Part shown: piece after piece, positions 8,756 to 16,659 of the stretch
Layout of the letters: every line of letters begins with the position of its first letter
Position numbering within the stretch: position 1 is the stretch's first letter
Source of the DNA: a virus
Direction: 5' to 3' (one strand)
DNA length: 21,720 nt
IMG/VR virus record: IMGVR_UViG_3300005647_000023
Span: 1 to 21,720 of that record
Program-made: the position numbers and the translations under genes
Notes under the pieces: generated by a model
What the model saw: the letters and a program-made list of their open reading frames with translations, nothing else
Databases searched by the model: none
What the model was told of the DNA's origin: nothing

Positions 8756-8892
8756 ATTTTTCAACATTTGTTATCTGTATTATTTGTACAGAAACTAAAA
8801 ATAAATGAAAAATATTTTGTAAAAAATTTTGCGGTTAAGAATAAAGTTACGAATTTAGCCTCAGATTTATTTAACAACGGAAATTTTTTATT

Positions 8893-9123
8893 ATGGACTT
8901 ACAAAATGCAGCAAATAGATTAAAGCAATTATTCACTGATCATAGATACGCTATGCAAGAGGATAATGAAACAAAAGCTAATTCAATAGGTAATGAGTAT
9001 AGAATACTAAGAGCCTTTTGTATAGAATTTAACATCTTCACTTTTACAGAGATGGAAAGATTAGAATACGAATGTATCCAAAGAATGGATAAGATACATA
9101 AACAAAATCAACTTACTAACTAA
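8893..9123 (+). CDS. Small hypothetical protein
   Basis: A 76-residue, probably all-helical protein (AANRLKQLFTDHRYAMQ..., then FTEMERLEYECIQRMDKIHK). It has no motif I recognise. The start is preceded by an A/T-rich leader (GGAAATTTTTTATT) and it ends 16 bases before the sigma factor gene, so the two are probably co-transcribed. A small transcription or sigma accessory protein would fit the position, but this is speculation. Confidence 0.6.
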   Translation: MDLQNAANRLKQLFTDHRYAMQEDNETKANSIGNEYRILRAFCIEFNIFTFTEMERLEYECIQRMDKIHKQNQLTN

Positions 9124-9139
9124 TAACTTATATTCTAAA

Positions 9140-9730
9140 ATGACAAAAGTAGAACAAATTTATCACAGACACGAAAGTCTTGTTAACTATTACGCTAATA
9201 AAATCTGGAATGAGAATAATATAGCGATGGAAAAAGAAGACTTAAAACAGGAACTTAGAATCAAATTATTTTTAGCTATTAAGAGTTATGCTAAAAGATG
9301 GAAACAATACCGAGAAACCAATTCAAATAAGCCTGTACCAATAGAGTTCTTTTTAAAGACAGTAATGGCTAATAAAGTAAAAGACTTTATAAAATTGATA
9401 AATAGAATGCCTACTGATTCAATAGATGATTTGAATTTCGATTATGGTAGAGAAGATATGACTGAGATAGCTTATGACTCTACAGACATAAAGATAGGTG
9501 AGAAGAGCCTTATAAGTTTATTTGAAGGTCAAGAAAGACAAATTATGAGTCTTTTATTTCTAAAAGATTTTGATCAACGTAAGGTTAAAAAGATTTACAA
9601 GAAGATTGAAAAATCTGAAGTAGAAAATATAATGGAAAACGGACTTAATAAATTAAGAGATTATTTAGAGTCAAATTGTAATCCTGTACAAGAATTTAGA
9701 ATTATGTATTCTGAAAATTTACAAAGTTAA
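9140..9730 (+). CDS. Phage sigma factor, gp55-like
   Basis: A 196-residue sigma-70-family protein, about the length of T4 gp55 (185), which directs host RNA polymerase to late promoters. Residues about 7-90 resemble sigma region 2: HRHESLVNYYANKIW, then MEKEDLKQELRIKLFLAIKSY (30-50), then a helix around 70-88. Residues about 127-176 (LFEGQERQIMSLLFLKDFD...VENIMENGLNKLRDYL) resemble the helices of region 4, but with a poor recognition helix. That would fit a minimal sigma that recognises only a -10-type element, as gp55 does. The target promoter cannot be fixed from this window. It follows a small unknown gene by 16 bases and precedes the acidic protein gene. Confidence 0.72.
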   Translation: MTKVEQIYHRHESLVNYYANKIWNENNIAMEKEDLKQELRIKLFLAIKSYAKRWKQYRETNSNKPVPIEFFLKTVMANKVKDFIKLINRMPTDSIDDLNFDYGREDMTEIAYDSTDIKIGEKSLISLFEGQERQIMSLLFLKDFDQRKVKKIYKKIEKSEVENIMENGLNKLRDYLESNCNPVQEFRIMYSENLQS

Positions 9731-9772
9731 TAATATCAATTACAAACAATAATAATTTAAAATCCAAGTAAA

Positions 9773-10867
9773 ATGGCAAAGAAAGCTAAAAAAGTTGAAA
9801 AACTTACAAAAGAACAAGTAAAAGACCTTAAAACAATAGGTATTAAGGCTAAGAGCGTAGAAGATGCTAGAAATCAAATGATCGAATTTCTTGCAGAAAA
9901 TGACATCGAAGATGTTAATGATGATCCGTTTGATGAGTTATTTGATATGTGCTCTGTAATGTATGAAGACTCTGAAGAAGAGATGGATGAAATGGTTGAA
10001 GAAGAGGACGCAGCTGAAGATGAAGACGAGGACGAGGACGATGAAGATGAAGATGAAGATGAAGACGAAGATGAAGACGAAGATGAAGACGAAGATGAAG
10101 ATGAAGACGAAGACGAAGATGAAGATGAGGACGATGAAGATGAGGACGATGAAGATGAAGATGATGAGGATGAAGATGATGAGGATGAGCCTGCTCCAAA
10201 GAAAAAATCTTCTAAGTCAAAAGCAAAGCCTGTTAAAAAATCAGACAAAAAAGCTGACAAGAAAGCTGCTAAAAAGAAAACACGTACTAAGCGTTTGAAT
10301 CCTAAAGAGAACAAGGATGATGCTGCAAGATACGATGTGGTTCGTGAAGCATTAGAAAATTTAGGTGAATTTATTTTCAACTTCATTGCTAATGGTGGAG
10401 TGTCTGTAAAATATAAAGGTAAAAATAGCAACAAAGTATTCTTTAGCTATGATTCACCTAAATTAGATGCTGACGGTAATATTACTGGTAGAGTTTATTT
10501 ATCTTCAGTAAAAGATGAAGAATTACTTTATGAGTTATTCGGTGATGAAATAGAAATCAAGAAATCTTGGTCTGGAAATCTTCTTGTAGTAGATACTCCA
10601 CTTGAAGACTTAGCTTCTGCACTAACTAATAATGCAGAAGCATTTGAGAAAGTGCTTGTAGGATTAGGTAAAAAAGATGAGAAGTTAGGCAAAAACCGTG
10701 ATAAGATGGAAAAAGACCTAAAAGCTACAAAAAAGGCTAAAGCTACTGCAAAAAAGTCTAGCAAGAAAGCTAAAACTGAAGAAGTTGTAGAAGAGCCTAA
10801 AAAAGCTTCAAAAAAGTCTAGCAAAAAGACTTCTAATAAAAAGAAGTCAAAGAAGTCTAAAAAGTAA
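9773..10867 (+). CDS. Acidic/basic low-complexity protein with unknown folded core
   Basis: A 364-residue protein built of blocks: a Lys-rich start, a short folded segment (about 10-65), an uninterrupted Asp/Glu run (82-139, 58 residues), a Lys-rich linker starting EPAPKKKSSKSK, a folded core of about 130 residues (184-310; RYDVVREALENLGEFIFNFI... then a beta region) and a long Lys/Ser/Ala tail to the end, like histone H1 tails. The core is not recognised. A charged polymer of both signs suggests a nucleic-acid or nucleoprotein partner, a chaperone-like role, or a DNA-mimic function. The A-rich leader lacks a Shine-Dalgarno sequence. A terminator follows 21 bases after the stop, so the gene may be a highly expressed transcript end. 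Its charged tail resembles that of the ssDNA-binding protein encoded at 17226. Confidence 0.8.
   Translation: MAKKAKKVEKLTKEQVKDLKTIGIKAKSVEDARNQMIEFLAENDIEDVNDDPFDELFDMCSVMYEDSEEEMDEMVEEEDAAEDEDEDEDDEDEDEDEDEDEDEDEDEDEDEDEDEDEDEDDEDEDDEDEDDEDEDDEDEPAPKKKSSKSKAKPVKKSDKKADKKAAKKKTRTKRLNPKENKDDAARYDVVREALENLGEFIFNFIANGGVSVKYKGKNSNKVFFSYDSPKLDADGNITGRVYLSSVKDEELLYELFGDEIEIKKSWSGNLLVVDTPLEDLASALTNNAEAFEKVLVGLGKKDEKLGKNRDKMEKDLKATKKAKATAKKSSKKAKTEEVVEEPKKASKKSSKKTSNKKKSKKSKK
10016..10189 (+). repeat. Asp/Glu-coding microsatellite-like repeat
   Basis: 174 bases encode 58 consecutive Asp/Glu residues using GAT/GAC and GAA/GAG only. Much of it is a degenerate 12-base unit of the form GATGAAGACGAA, with later GATGAGGACGAT variants. 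All unit changes keep the reading frame in multiples of three, so length can vary without frameshift. Confidence 0.9.
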
Positions 10868-10888
10868 TTTTAAGACCTTAATATTAAT

Positions 10889-10920
10889 AAAGCCTCATTA
10901 ACATTGAGGCTTTTTTTTTA
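10889..10920 (+). terminator. Rho-independent terminator after the acidic protein gene
   Basis: A 9-bp stem AAAGCCTCA / TGAGGCTTT (10889-10897 with 10905-10913) with a 7-base loop runs directly into a tract of T. It lies 21 bases after the acidic gene's stop and ends the transcript before the thymidylate synthase gene. This is the strongest terminator in the window. Confidence 0.92.
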
Positions 10921-10970
10921 TTTTATCATAGTTATATCTAAAAATTAATAATAAACGAATTTCAAAAATT

Positions 10971-12155
10971 ATGAAAGAACAAATAATTAACAACTCTATT
11001 ATGACTGAAACATTTTCAAAGTCATATCCTGTTATTAATAAATATCTTGTAGAAAATGGAGATCATGTAGAAAGTCGAAATGGAGATACAAAAGAAATTC
11101 TAAATTTTAAAACAGAAATACATAATCCTTATAGAAGATGTGTTGGTAATAATGGACGTGATATAAATGTGTTCTTTTTATTAGCTGAAGCATTATGGAT
11201 TTTTAGAGGTCGAAAAGATGTTGAGTTTTTAGCTAAGTTTAATAATCAGATGAAAGCGTATTCGGATGACGGAGTTAATTTTCATGCTCCTTATGGTTTT
11301 CGTATGCGTAGATATGGAGTAAGTAGTTTTGATAATACTAAACCTACTTCACCAGAAAATAATGGTCATAACCACCAACAAATGACTGATGGGATAGATC
11401 AAATATTATTAGCAATGCAAATGTTAGTAGATAATTCAGAAAGTAGAAGAGTTGTATTGTCTATCTGGAATCCAGAATTAGATTTAGCTACTATATCAAA
11501 AGATTTACCTTGTAATGATATGCTTATGTTAAAAGTTAGAAATGAGAAACTTCATTCTACAATAGCTAATAGAAGCAATGATTTGCATTGGGGATTGCCT
11601 ACTAATGTTTTCCAATTCAGTTTTGTTACAGAAATTATGTCTAATATTATGAGCATTAGTTTGGGCACTCAAACTCATAATTCTCAAAGTCTTCATTTTT
11701 ATATAGATAATGATATTGCTATGAGAATGTATGAAAATATGAGCTTTACAAATTCTAAATTTGATGACTTATATGATTATACAGAAGAGATGAGAATGGA
11801 TATGAATTTTTCAAAATCTGATAATATAGAAAAAAGACTTTCCATAGTAGATGATTTTATAGACAGAATTATATATAGTCTTAATAAAGGTGAGAAATTG
11901 CCTAATTCAGATTTAAAATCATTAAAAAACTTTTCAGAATATTTATATTTAACATATGAATTATTATGGAATTATCTAAGGTATAAATTTGGTTCTAAAA
12001 AGACTGATGATGATAAATTAAAAGCCTTAGATAAATTAAATGATTTATCTGAGCACTATGGAAATCCAGACATAATTGCTATGTCTAAGAATTTTTATGT
12101 TTCTAAAATGAAAGATAATTCTAAATTTGAAGATACTATTTTAGGTACGCTATAA
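10971..12155 (+). CDS. thyA: Thymidylate synthase family protein with C-terminal extension
   Basis: A ThyA-type enzyme that methylates dUMP to dTMP with methylene-tetrahydrofolate, supplying an AT-rich phage genome. Residues seen by alignment to ThyA: E73 in EALWIFRG, the Arg pair R159/R160, the catalytic C181 in LPCND (normally PCH, here Cys-Asn), RSND (201-204), N212 in GLPTNVF and LHFY (241-244, H242/Y244). N212 is the residue that selects uracil over cytosine nucleotides, so dUMP rather than dCMP is expected; a dUMP hydroxymethylase cannot be excluded. At 394 residues it is about 130 longer than bacterial ThyA (264). The extra part lies after about 270, is helical and ends without the usual hydrophobic C-terminal loop. 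The start ATG follows an A-rich leader; M11 is an alternative. Confidence 0.88.
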   Translation: MKEQIINNSIMTETFSKSYPVINKYLVENGDHVESRNGDTKEILNFKTEIHNPYRRCVGNNGRDINVFFLLAEALWIFRGRKDVEFLAKFNNQMKAYSDDGVNFHAPYGFRMRRYGVSSFDNTKPTSPENNGHNHQQMTDGIDQILLAMQMLVDNSESRRVVLSIWNPELDLATISKDLPCNDMLMLKVRNEKLHSTIANRSNDLHWGLPTNVFQFSFVTEIMSNIMSISLGTQTHNSQSLHFYIDNDIAMRMYENMSFTNSKFDDLYDYTEEMRMDMNFSKSDNIEKRLSIVDDFIDRIIYSLNKGEKLPNSDLKSLKNFSEYLYLTYELLWNYLRYKFGSKKTDDDKLKALDKLNDLSEHYGNPDIIAMSKNFYVSKMKDNSKFEDTILGTL

Positions 12156-12156
12156 T

Positions 12157-15100
12157 ATGACAAAAGATTTTAAAAATTGGTGTGAGTCAAATTCTATTAG
12201 TTATTCTAAGTCTAAAGAGGGATTTTGGGAGATTAATGATTTTGGATCATTCATATTTGTAGATGATAAGGAGGGCAAATTATTAGATGACGTATTCCTC
12301 ATAATCCTTACAGAAAAAGAGCAAGAGATTGTAGAAGATCAAAAAGTTGATTTTATAGTTTATAAATGGGGCACTAGATTTTTCTATACTTCTACTAAAG
12401 AAACTGATAAAAATGAATACAATGAGATAGGTGTTAAGTTGAAATTAAATGACTTTAAGAATATTGGAAAATATGAACCTATTGTAGATGTAGATTTTGT
12501 TAATTTAGGAGTACATACAGGATACGAATTATTGAATGGGAGTTGTGAAGCATTTCAATATGCTGATAAAGCAAAATACTTAGGTCATGATAGTTTAGGA
12601 TTAGCTGAAAAAAATACATTAGCTGGAACAATTGCATTTCAAAGTGCTTGTCTAAAAAACGATATCAAGCCAGTATTAGGATACACCGTATCAGTTGCTT
12701 ACAATTATGACCCTGAAGCAGAAAATCAAGAATTATTTGATTTAAAGTTCTACGTAAAAAATGAACAAGGTTGGAAAAATGTTCTACGTATGAATAAGGC
12801 TGTCAATGTAGATAATGAAGGGTTTTTAATAAAAGAAGATATTAAGTCATTTTCGGATGGTTTAATATGTGTATTTCCAATGGAAAGTTACTTTCATAAG
12901 TTTATATATCAAAAGAAAAATTCAGTCAAAGAAATCAAGGAATTTAAGTCTATATTTAAAAAAGACCTTTATTTCCAGATTGATCTTTCAGAATTTATAG
13001 ATGATGGCATAGACATAGATAGATTGAAAATTATACGAAAGTATATGAAATCTTATTCTAAAATGATAAAACCTGTATATATTTCAGATGCTTATTATGT
13101 GGATGAAATAGATAGTGAGGTTAAAGGTATATTAAACAGCATAGACAGGAAAGCTAATCCAAAATCTTCTGATCAATACTTAAAAACTATAGATCAAATA
13201 TTCGATAAAAATATTAGCCTTTTTGAATCAAATGATAGGAGTCTGTCTATATTTCTGGAATCAATAGATAATACTAGAATTATATCAGATGCTTGTAATT
13301 ATCAGATTGATACAGGAAATCATAAATTACCTAAATTTGAAGTAAAAGACCCAATAGAACTTTACAATGATTTACTAGCAGAAGCATTTGAGAAAAAAGT
13401 TATAAATAAAGGATTAGATGTAGAAAAATATTGGTCAAGACTTGAAGAAGAGAATGAGGTGATTGTAGGTGCAGGTTTTGTAGATTATTTTTTAATTTTA
13501 TGGGATGTTATAGAATATTCTAAAGCTAATGATATATTAGTTGGAGTAGGTCGAGGATCAGCTGGAGGATCACTTGTAGCATATCTATTAGGTATTATAG
13601 AGATAGACCCAATTGAATATAATTTATTATTTGAGCGTTTCTTGAATAAGACACGTGTATCTGGAGAACGTGCTAAAGCTGCAGATGCTTTGCCAGATAT
13701 TGACTTAGATTTTGAAGGTAAAAAAAGAGATGAAATAAAGCGTTATATAGAACATAAATATGGTTCAGATCATGTGTGTTCTATTGGTACTTTTAATAGG
13801 ATGAAAGTGAAATCAATTATTAAAGATTTTGCTAGAGTTTTAGGAGTTTCTTTTCAGGAAGCAAATTCAATCACAAAAAAGATTGATCCATTCGATAAAA
13901 AGGTTGCTAAAGGTTTACCATATGAAGATATTTTCGATTGGGCTATGAAAAATAAGACCTTAAAGGCTTTTGTTCAAAAACACATAGATTTATTCGAGTT
14001 AATAAAAGCTCCAATGAATCAACAACGCTCATCTTCTATACACGCATCTGCCGTAATTATAACACCAAAAGAAGATAAACAAGGAAATCCAATGACTATA
14101 TATGAATGGATGCCTGTTCGTAAAATAGATGGAGTACTTGTATCAGAATGGGAAGGCAAATATATAGATAAGGCTGGATTTTTGAAAGAGGATATTCTTG
14201 GAATAGCTCAATTAGACAAGTTCAGAATGACTTTAGAACTTATAAAAGAAAATATTGGAGAAACAATAGATTTGAATGAAGTAGATACTAAACATAAAAA
14301 AACTTTTAAGACTTTCCAAAAAGGAATGAATGAAGATGTTTTTCAGTTTGGTACTGGAGGTTTGAAAAAGTATTCTATAGAGGTTAAACCTACTGAAGTA
14401 GAAGATTTAATATCAATGAATGCTTTGTATAGACCTGGACCAATGAAGTCTGATGCTCATAATGATTTTGTTAGAATTAGACGTGGTAGAAAAAAGGCTA
14501 AATTTGATATAGGTATGGAAGTCGTAACAGAGAAGACTTTTGGATTATATGTATATCAAGAACAGGTTATGCAAGCTATGGTGGTTGGAGGTATGACTCT
14601 ATCAGAGGCAGATCAAGTTAGAACTTATATGAAAAAATTTGATGATAAAAGCCTACAAAAATTCAAAAAGAAGTTCGTGAAAGGATATTCAAAAGTAGTA
14701 GATGGTAAAGTCAAAAAACCTAAATCATATGCTACGGAAGTTTGGGATAAATTATACCAGTTCTCAAGTTATGGTTTCAACAGGTCTCATGCTGCAGCTT
14801 ATAGTGTTATGGGATATTGGAGTCAATGGTTAAAAGTAAATTACCCATTAGAGTTCTGGACAGCTTCATTAAATTTCGTAAAACATCTTGAAGATTTTCC
14901 AAATAGAATTTCTGAGATGAGGAAGTTAACAAAAATTAAAGTTGCTCCACCAGACATAAATAAGTCCGATATATATTTTACATCAGATACAGAAACTAAT
15001 AATATATATTGGTCATTTGAACAAATAAAACAGGTTGGTCCAGCATCTGCAGCAGCAATATTGAATGAGCGTAAGGAAAATGGTCAGTTTTATGATATGG

Positions 15101-15735
15101 AAGAGTTCTTACAAAGAATACCTAAAAGACAAGTCAATAAAAGAGTTGTTACTCATCTGATTTTAGCTGGAGCATTTGACGAACTCTGCATAGGTAGTAA
15201 TAATGACGTCCGTAGAAGATTAGACATATTAAAGGAATATTATGAGCTAATTAAGACTGATTTACCAGAAGAGTTCAGTGATGAAAAATGTACTAAGGCT
15301 TTTTATTGGAAGATGAGACAAAGAGAATTAACTGGATTTGCAGATTTGTCTTTTGATAGCTTATTAGCTAGAAATAAAAAGACAAAAAGGTATTTAGATA
15401 TTTATAAAACACCTCAAGAAATAGTCTTAATGGATTTGAAGCCTAAAGAAAAGAAACCTGTATTAGTAGCTGGATTAGTATTAAATGTTAAGATAAAAAA
15501 TACTAGCAAAGGAGATAGAATGGCTAATATTACTATGGACAACAACAATAATACATTTATGGTAACATTTTGGTCTCAAATGTTTGAAAAGAACGGATTT
15601 GAAGAATACTTAGCAGAGTTAGGTAAAAGAGAAGTAGTTATAGCAATTAAAGCTCAAATTTCAAATTGGAAAGAGATGGTTCAAATAACAAATACTTACG
15701 ATACTTCTCATACTAAAATTATAGAACTTACTTAA
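12157..15735 (+). CDS. dnaE: DNA polymerase III alpha subunit (C-family replicative polymerase)
   Basis: A 1192-residue C-family DNA polymerase, presumably the phage replicase. Order: an unfamiliar N-terminal region (1-112), a PHP domain (about 113-330), palm/fingers, an HhH region (about 957-1010) and an OB-fold (about 1100-1190). Polymerase motifs are intact: GVGRGSAGGS (463-472), PDIDLDF with D516 and D518, LKEDILG giving D679 as third catalytic Asp, YQEQVMQ (800-806) and FNRSHAAAYS (874-883). The PHP domain looks inactive: where active family members have HLHVHS and TDH, this one has NLGVHT (116-121) and AEK (150-152). The protein stops right after the OB-fold, and no clear QxxLF clamp motif is seen before it. 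The gene starts one base after the thymidylate synthase stop and is followed two bases later by the HD nucleotidase gene. Confidence 0.95.
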   Translation: MTKDFKNWCESNSISYSKSKEGFWEINDFGSFIFVDDKEGKLLDDVFLIILTEKEQEIVEDQKVDFIVYKWGTRFFYTSTKETDKNEYNEIGVKLKLNDFKNIGKYEPIVDVDFVNLGVHTGYELLNGSCEAFQYADKAKYLGHDSLGLAEKNTLAGTIAFQSACLKNDIKPVLGYTVSVAYNYDPEAENQELFDLKFYVKNEQGWKNVLRMNKAVNVDNEGFLIKEDIKSFSDGLICVFPMESYFHKFIYQKKNSVKEIKEFKSIFKKDLYFQIDLSEFIDDGIDIDRLKIIRKYMKSYSKMIKPVYISDAYYVDEIDSEVKGILNSIDRKANPKSSDQYLKTIDQIFDKNISLFESNDRSLSIFLESIDNTRIISDACNYQIDTGNHKLPKFEVKDPIELYNDLLAEAFEKKVINKGLDVEKYWSRLEEENEVIVGAGFVDYFLILWDVIEYSKANDILVGVGRGSAGGSLVAYLLGIIEIDPIEYNLLFERFLNKTRVSGERAKAADALPDIDLDFEGKKRDEIKRYIEHKYGSDHVCSIGTFNRMKVKSIIKDFARVLGVSFQEANSITKKIDPFDKKVAKGLPYEDIFDWAMKNKTLKAFVQKHIDLFELIKAPMNQQRSSSIHASAVIITPKEDKQGNPMTIYEWMPVRKIDGVLVSEWEGKYIDKAGFLKEDILGIAQLDKFRMTLELIKENIGETIDLNEVDTKHKKTFKTFQKGMNEDVFQFGTGGLKKYSIEVKPTEVEDLISMNALYRPGPMKSDAHNDFVRIRRGRKKAKFDIGMEVVTEKTFGLYVYQEQVMQAMVVGGMTLSEADQVRTYMKKFDDKSLQKFKKKFVKGYSKVVDGKVKKPKSYATEVWDKLYQFSSYGFNRSHAAAYSVMGYWSQWLKVNYPLEFWTASLNFVKHLEDFPNRISEMRKLTKIKVAPPDINKSDIYFTSDTETNNIYWSFEQIKQVGPASAAAILNERKENGQFYDMEEFLQRIPKRQVNKRVVTHLILAGAFDELCIGSNNDVRRRLDILKEYYELIKTDLPEEFSDEKCTKAFYWKMRQRELTGFADLSFDSLLARNKKTKRYLDIYKTPQEIVLMDLKPKEKKPVLVAGLVLNVKIKNTSKGDRMANITMDNNNNTFMVTFWSQMFEKNGFEEYLAELGKREVVIAIKAQISNWKEMVQITNTYDTSHTKIIELT

Positions 15736-15737
15736 AA

Positions 15738-16361
15738 ATGGAAAACATATTTGATAGATTTTTACACGACAACGATTTTGACCAATTAAATAATATGGTT
15801 AGATGGAACGGAATGAACAGAATAAAAGATGAGACAGTGGCTCATCATTCATTTATAGTTTCTGTATTTTCAAGAGTTTTAGCTCAAGAAATTTTTACTG
15901 GGATTTTATTCTCAGATATGAAGATAAAACTTGACGTAGTTACTTATGCACTTTTTCACGATTATGATGAAATGTTTACTGGAGATGTGTTGCATGGATT
16001 GAAATATAATCCTTACAATGGTCCAGAAATTAGAAATAGTATAGATGATTATTTAAAGTATAAAATAAAAGATAAATTCAAAAATGGTTCTAAGACAGAT
16101 GTAATGTTTCAAGATACTATGCTAAAGAATTTTGCTACTTTTATTTCAGAGTTAGTAAAGGTCGCAGATTGGTTATCTATGTATTTTTATCTATATAAAG
16201 AGATGGAATTAGGTAATAAAGGCTTGGATAAAACTAGACAATATTGTATTAAAGGCATAAAAAATTCTGTAGATACAGTAGTAAGTTCATTAAATAAACA
16301 AACTGTATATGAAGTAAATTTAGAAATCCTTAATCAAATTAAAAATATATCATATGAGTAA
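15738..16361 (+). CDS. HD-domain 5'-deoxynucleotidase, YfbR-like
   Basis: A 207-residue HD-superfamily hydrolase resembling YfbR, which dephosphorylates deoxynucleoside monophosphates. Matching features are R22 and HHS (H37), the HD pair in LFHDYDEMFTGDVLHGLKY (H74, D75, E78, TGD 81-83), and D144 in KVADWLSMYFYLYKEMELGN. These give the metal-binding H-HD-D set. Length matches YfbR (199). It starts two bases after the polymerase stop and overlaps the next gene by eight bases (ATGAGTAA). Next to a thymidylate synthase and a polymerase, a role in setting dNMP/dNTP pools is likely; breaking down a host-type nucleotide that should stay out of phage DNA is also possible. Substrate is unknown. Confidence 0.82.
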   Translation: MENIFDRFLHDNDFDQLNNMVRWNGMNRIKDETVAHHSFIVSVFSRVLAQEIFTGILFSDMKIKLDVVTYALFHDYDEMFTGDVLHGLKYNPYNGPEIRNSIDDYLKYKIKDKFKNGSKTDVMFQDTMLKNFATFISELVKVADWLSMYFYLYKEMELGNKGLDKTRQYCIKGIKNSVDTVVSSLNKQTVYEVNLEILNQIKNISYE

Positions 16362-16659
16362 AGATTTAGTAAACAAATTAGAGCAATCTAATAGATCAAA
16401 ATATGGAGATAAAAGTCATGATCAAATATCTCAAAATTATAGAGTTTCTAAGCAAAAAGGAGATGTTTGGTGTTCTGAAAATGTTAAGAGATATTTAGAT
16501 AGATTTACTAGACCTGGATCAAGCAAAGCTAATAATTTAACAGACCTCTATAAAGCTAAAGATTATTTACAAAGAATGATCGATGCTAATGAAGAGATAG
16601 GTATTGATACCGAAACAAATGAGGTTATAGAAGATTTTAAAGATGGCGAAAAAAAGTAA
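16354..16659 (+). CDS. Small DUF3310-like protein
   Basis: A 101-residue protein. Residues about 38-78 (DVWCSENVKRYLDRF...NLTDLYKAKDYLQRMID) follow the pattern of DUF3310, a small helical phage domain often found beside nucleotide-metabolism genes (usual form: GNxxKYxxR, then DLxKAxxYL). The match is by pattern and is incomplete at the N-terminus, where the usual HY motif is not clear. The C-terminus is acidic. It overlaps the nucleotidase gene by ATGAGTAA and the next gene by 17 bases, so it is translated in the same operon. Function unknown. Confidence 0.6.
   Translation: MSKDLVNKLEQSNRSKYGDKSHDQISQNYRVSKQKGDVWCSENVKRYLDRFTRPGSSKANNLTDLYKAKDYLQRMIDANEEIGIDTETNEVIEDFKDGEKK

Noticed and set aside
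8751-8758. TATAAATT, close to the T4 late promoter TATAAATA
   Set aside because: It overlaps a stop codon, occurs easily in this AT-rich DNA and lies before genes that should not be late.
8774-8792. TCTGTA/TACAGA hairpin in the gap after the 140-residue gene
   Set aside because: A 6-bp AT-rich stem with no T-run is too weak to call a terminator. The 137-base gap shows no other feature.
10016-10189. CRISPR-like array from repeated units
   Set aside because: Units are 6-12 bases, contiguous, with no spacers, and encode an in-frame acidic run.
9874-10434. Long minus-strand and other-frame open frames across the acidic repeats (poly-Ser, poly-His/Pro, poly-Met/Lys), also at 18020-18390
   Set aside because: They are by-products of the GAT/GAA repeat read in other frames. 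They lack plausible starts and no other gene in the window is on the minus strand.
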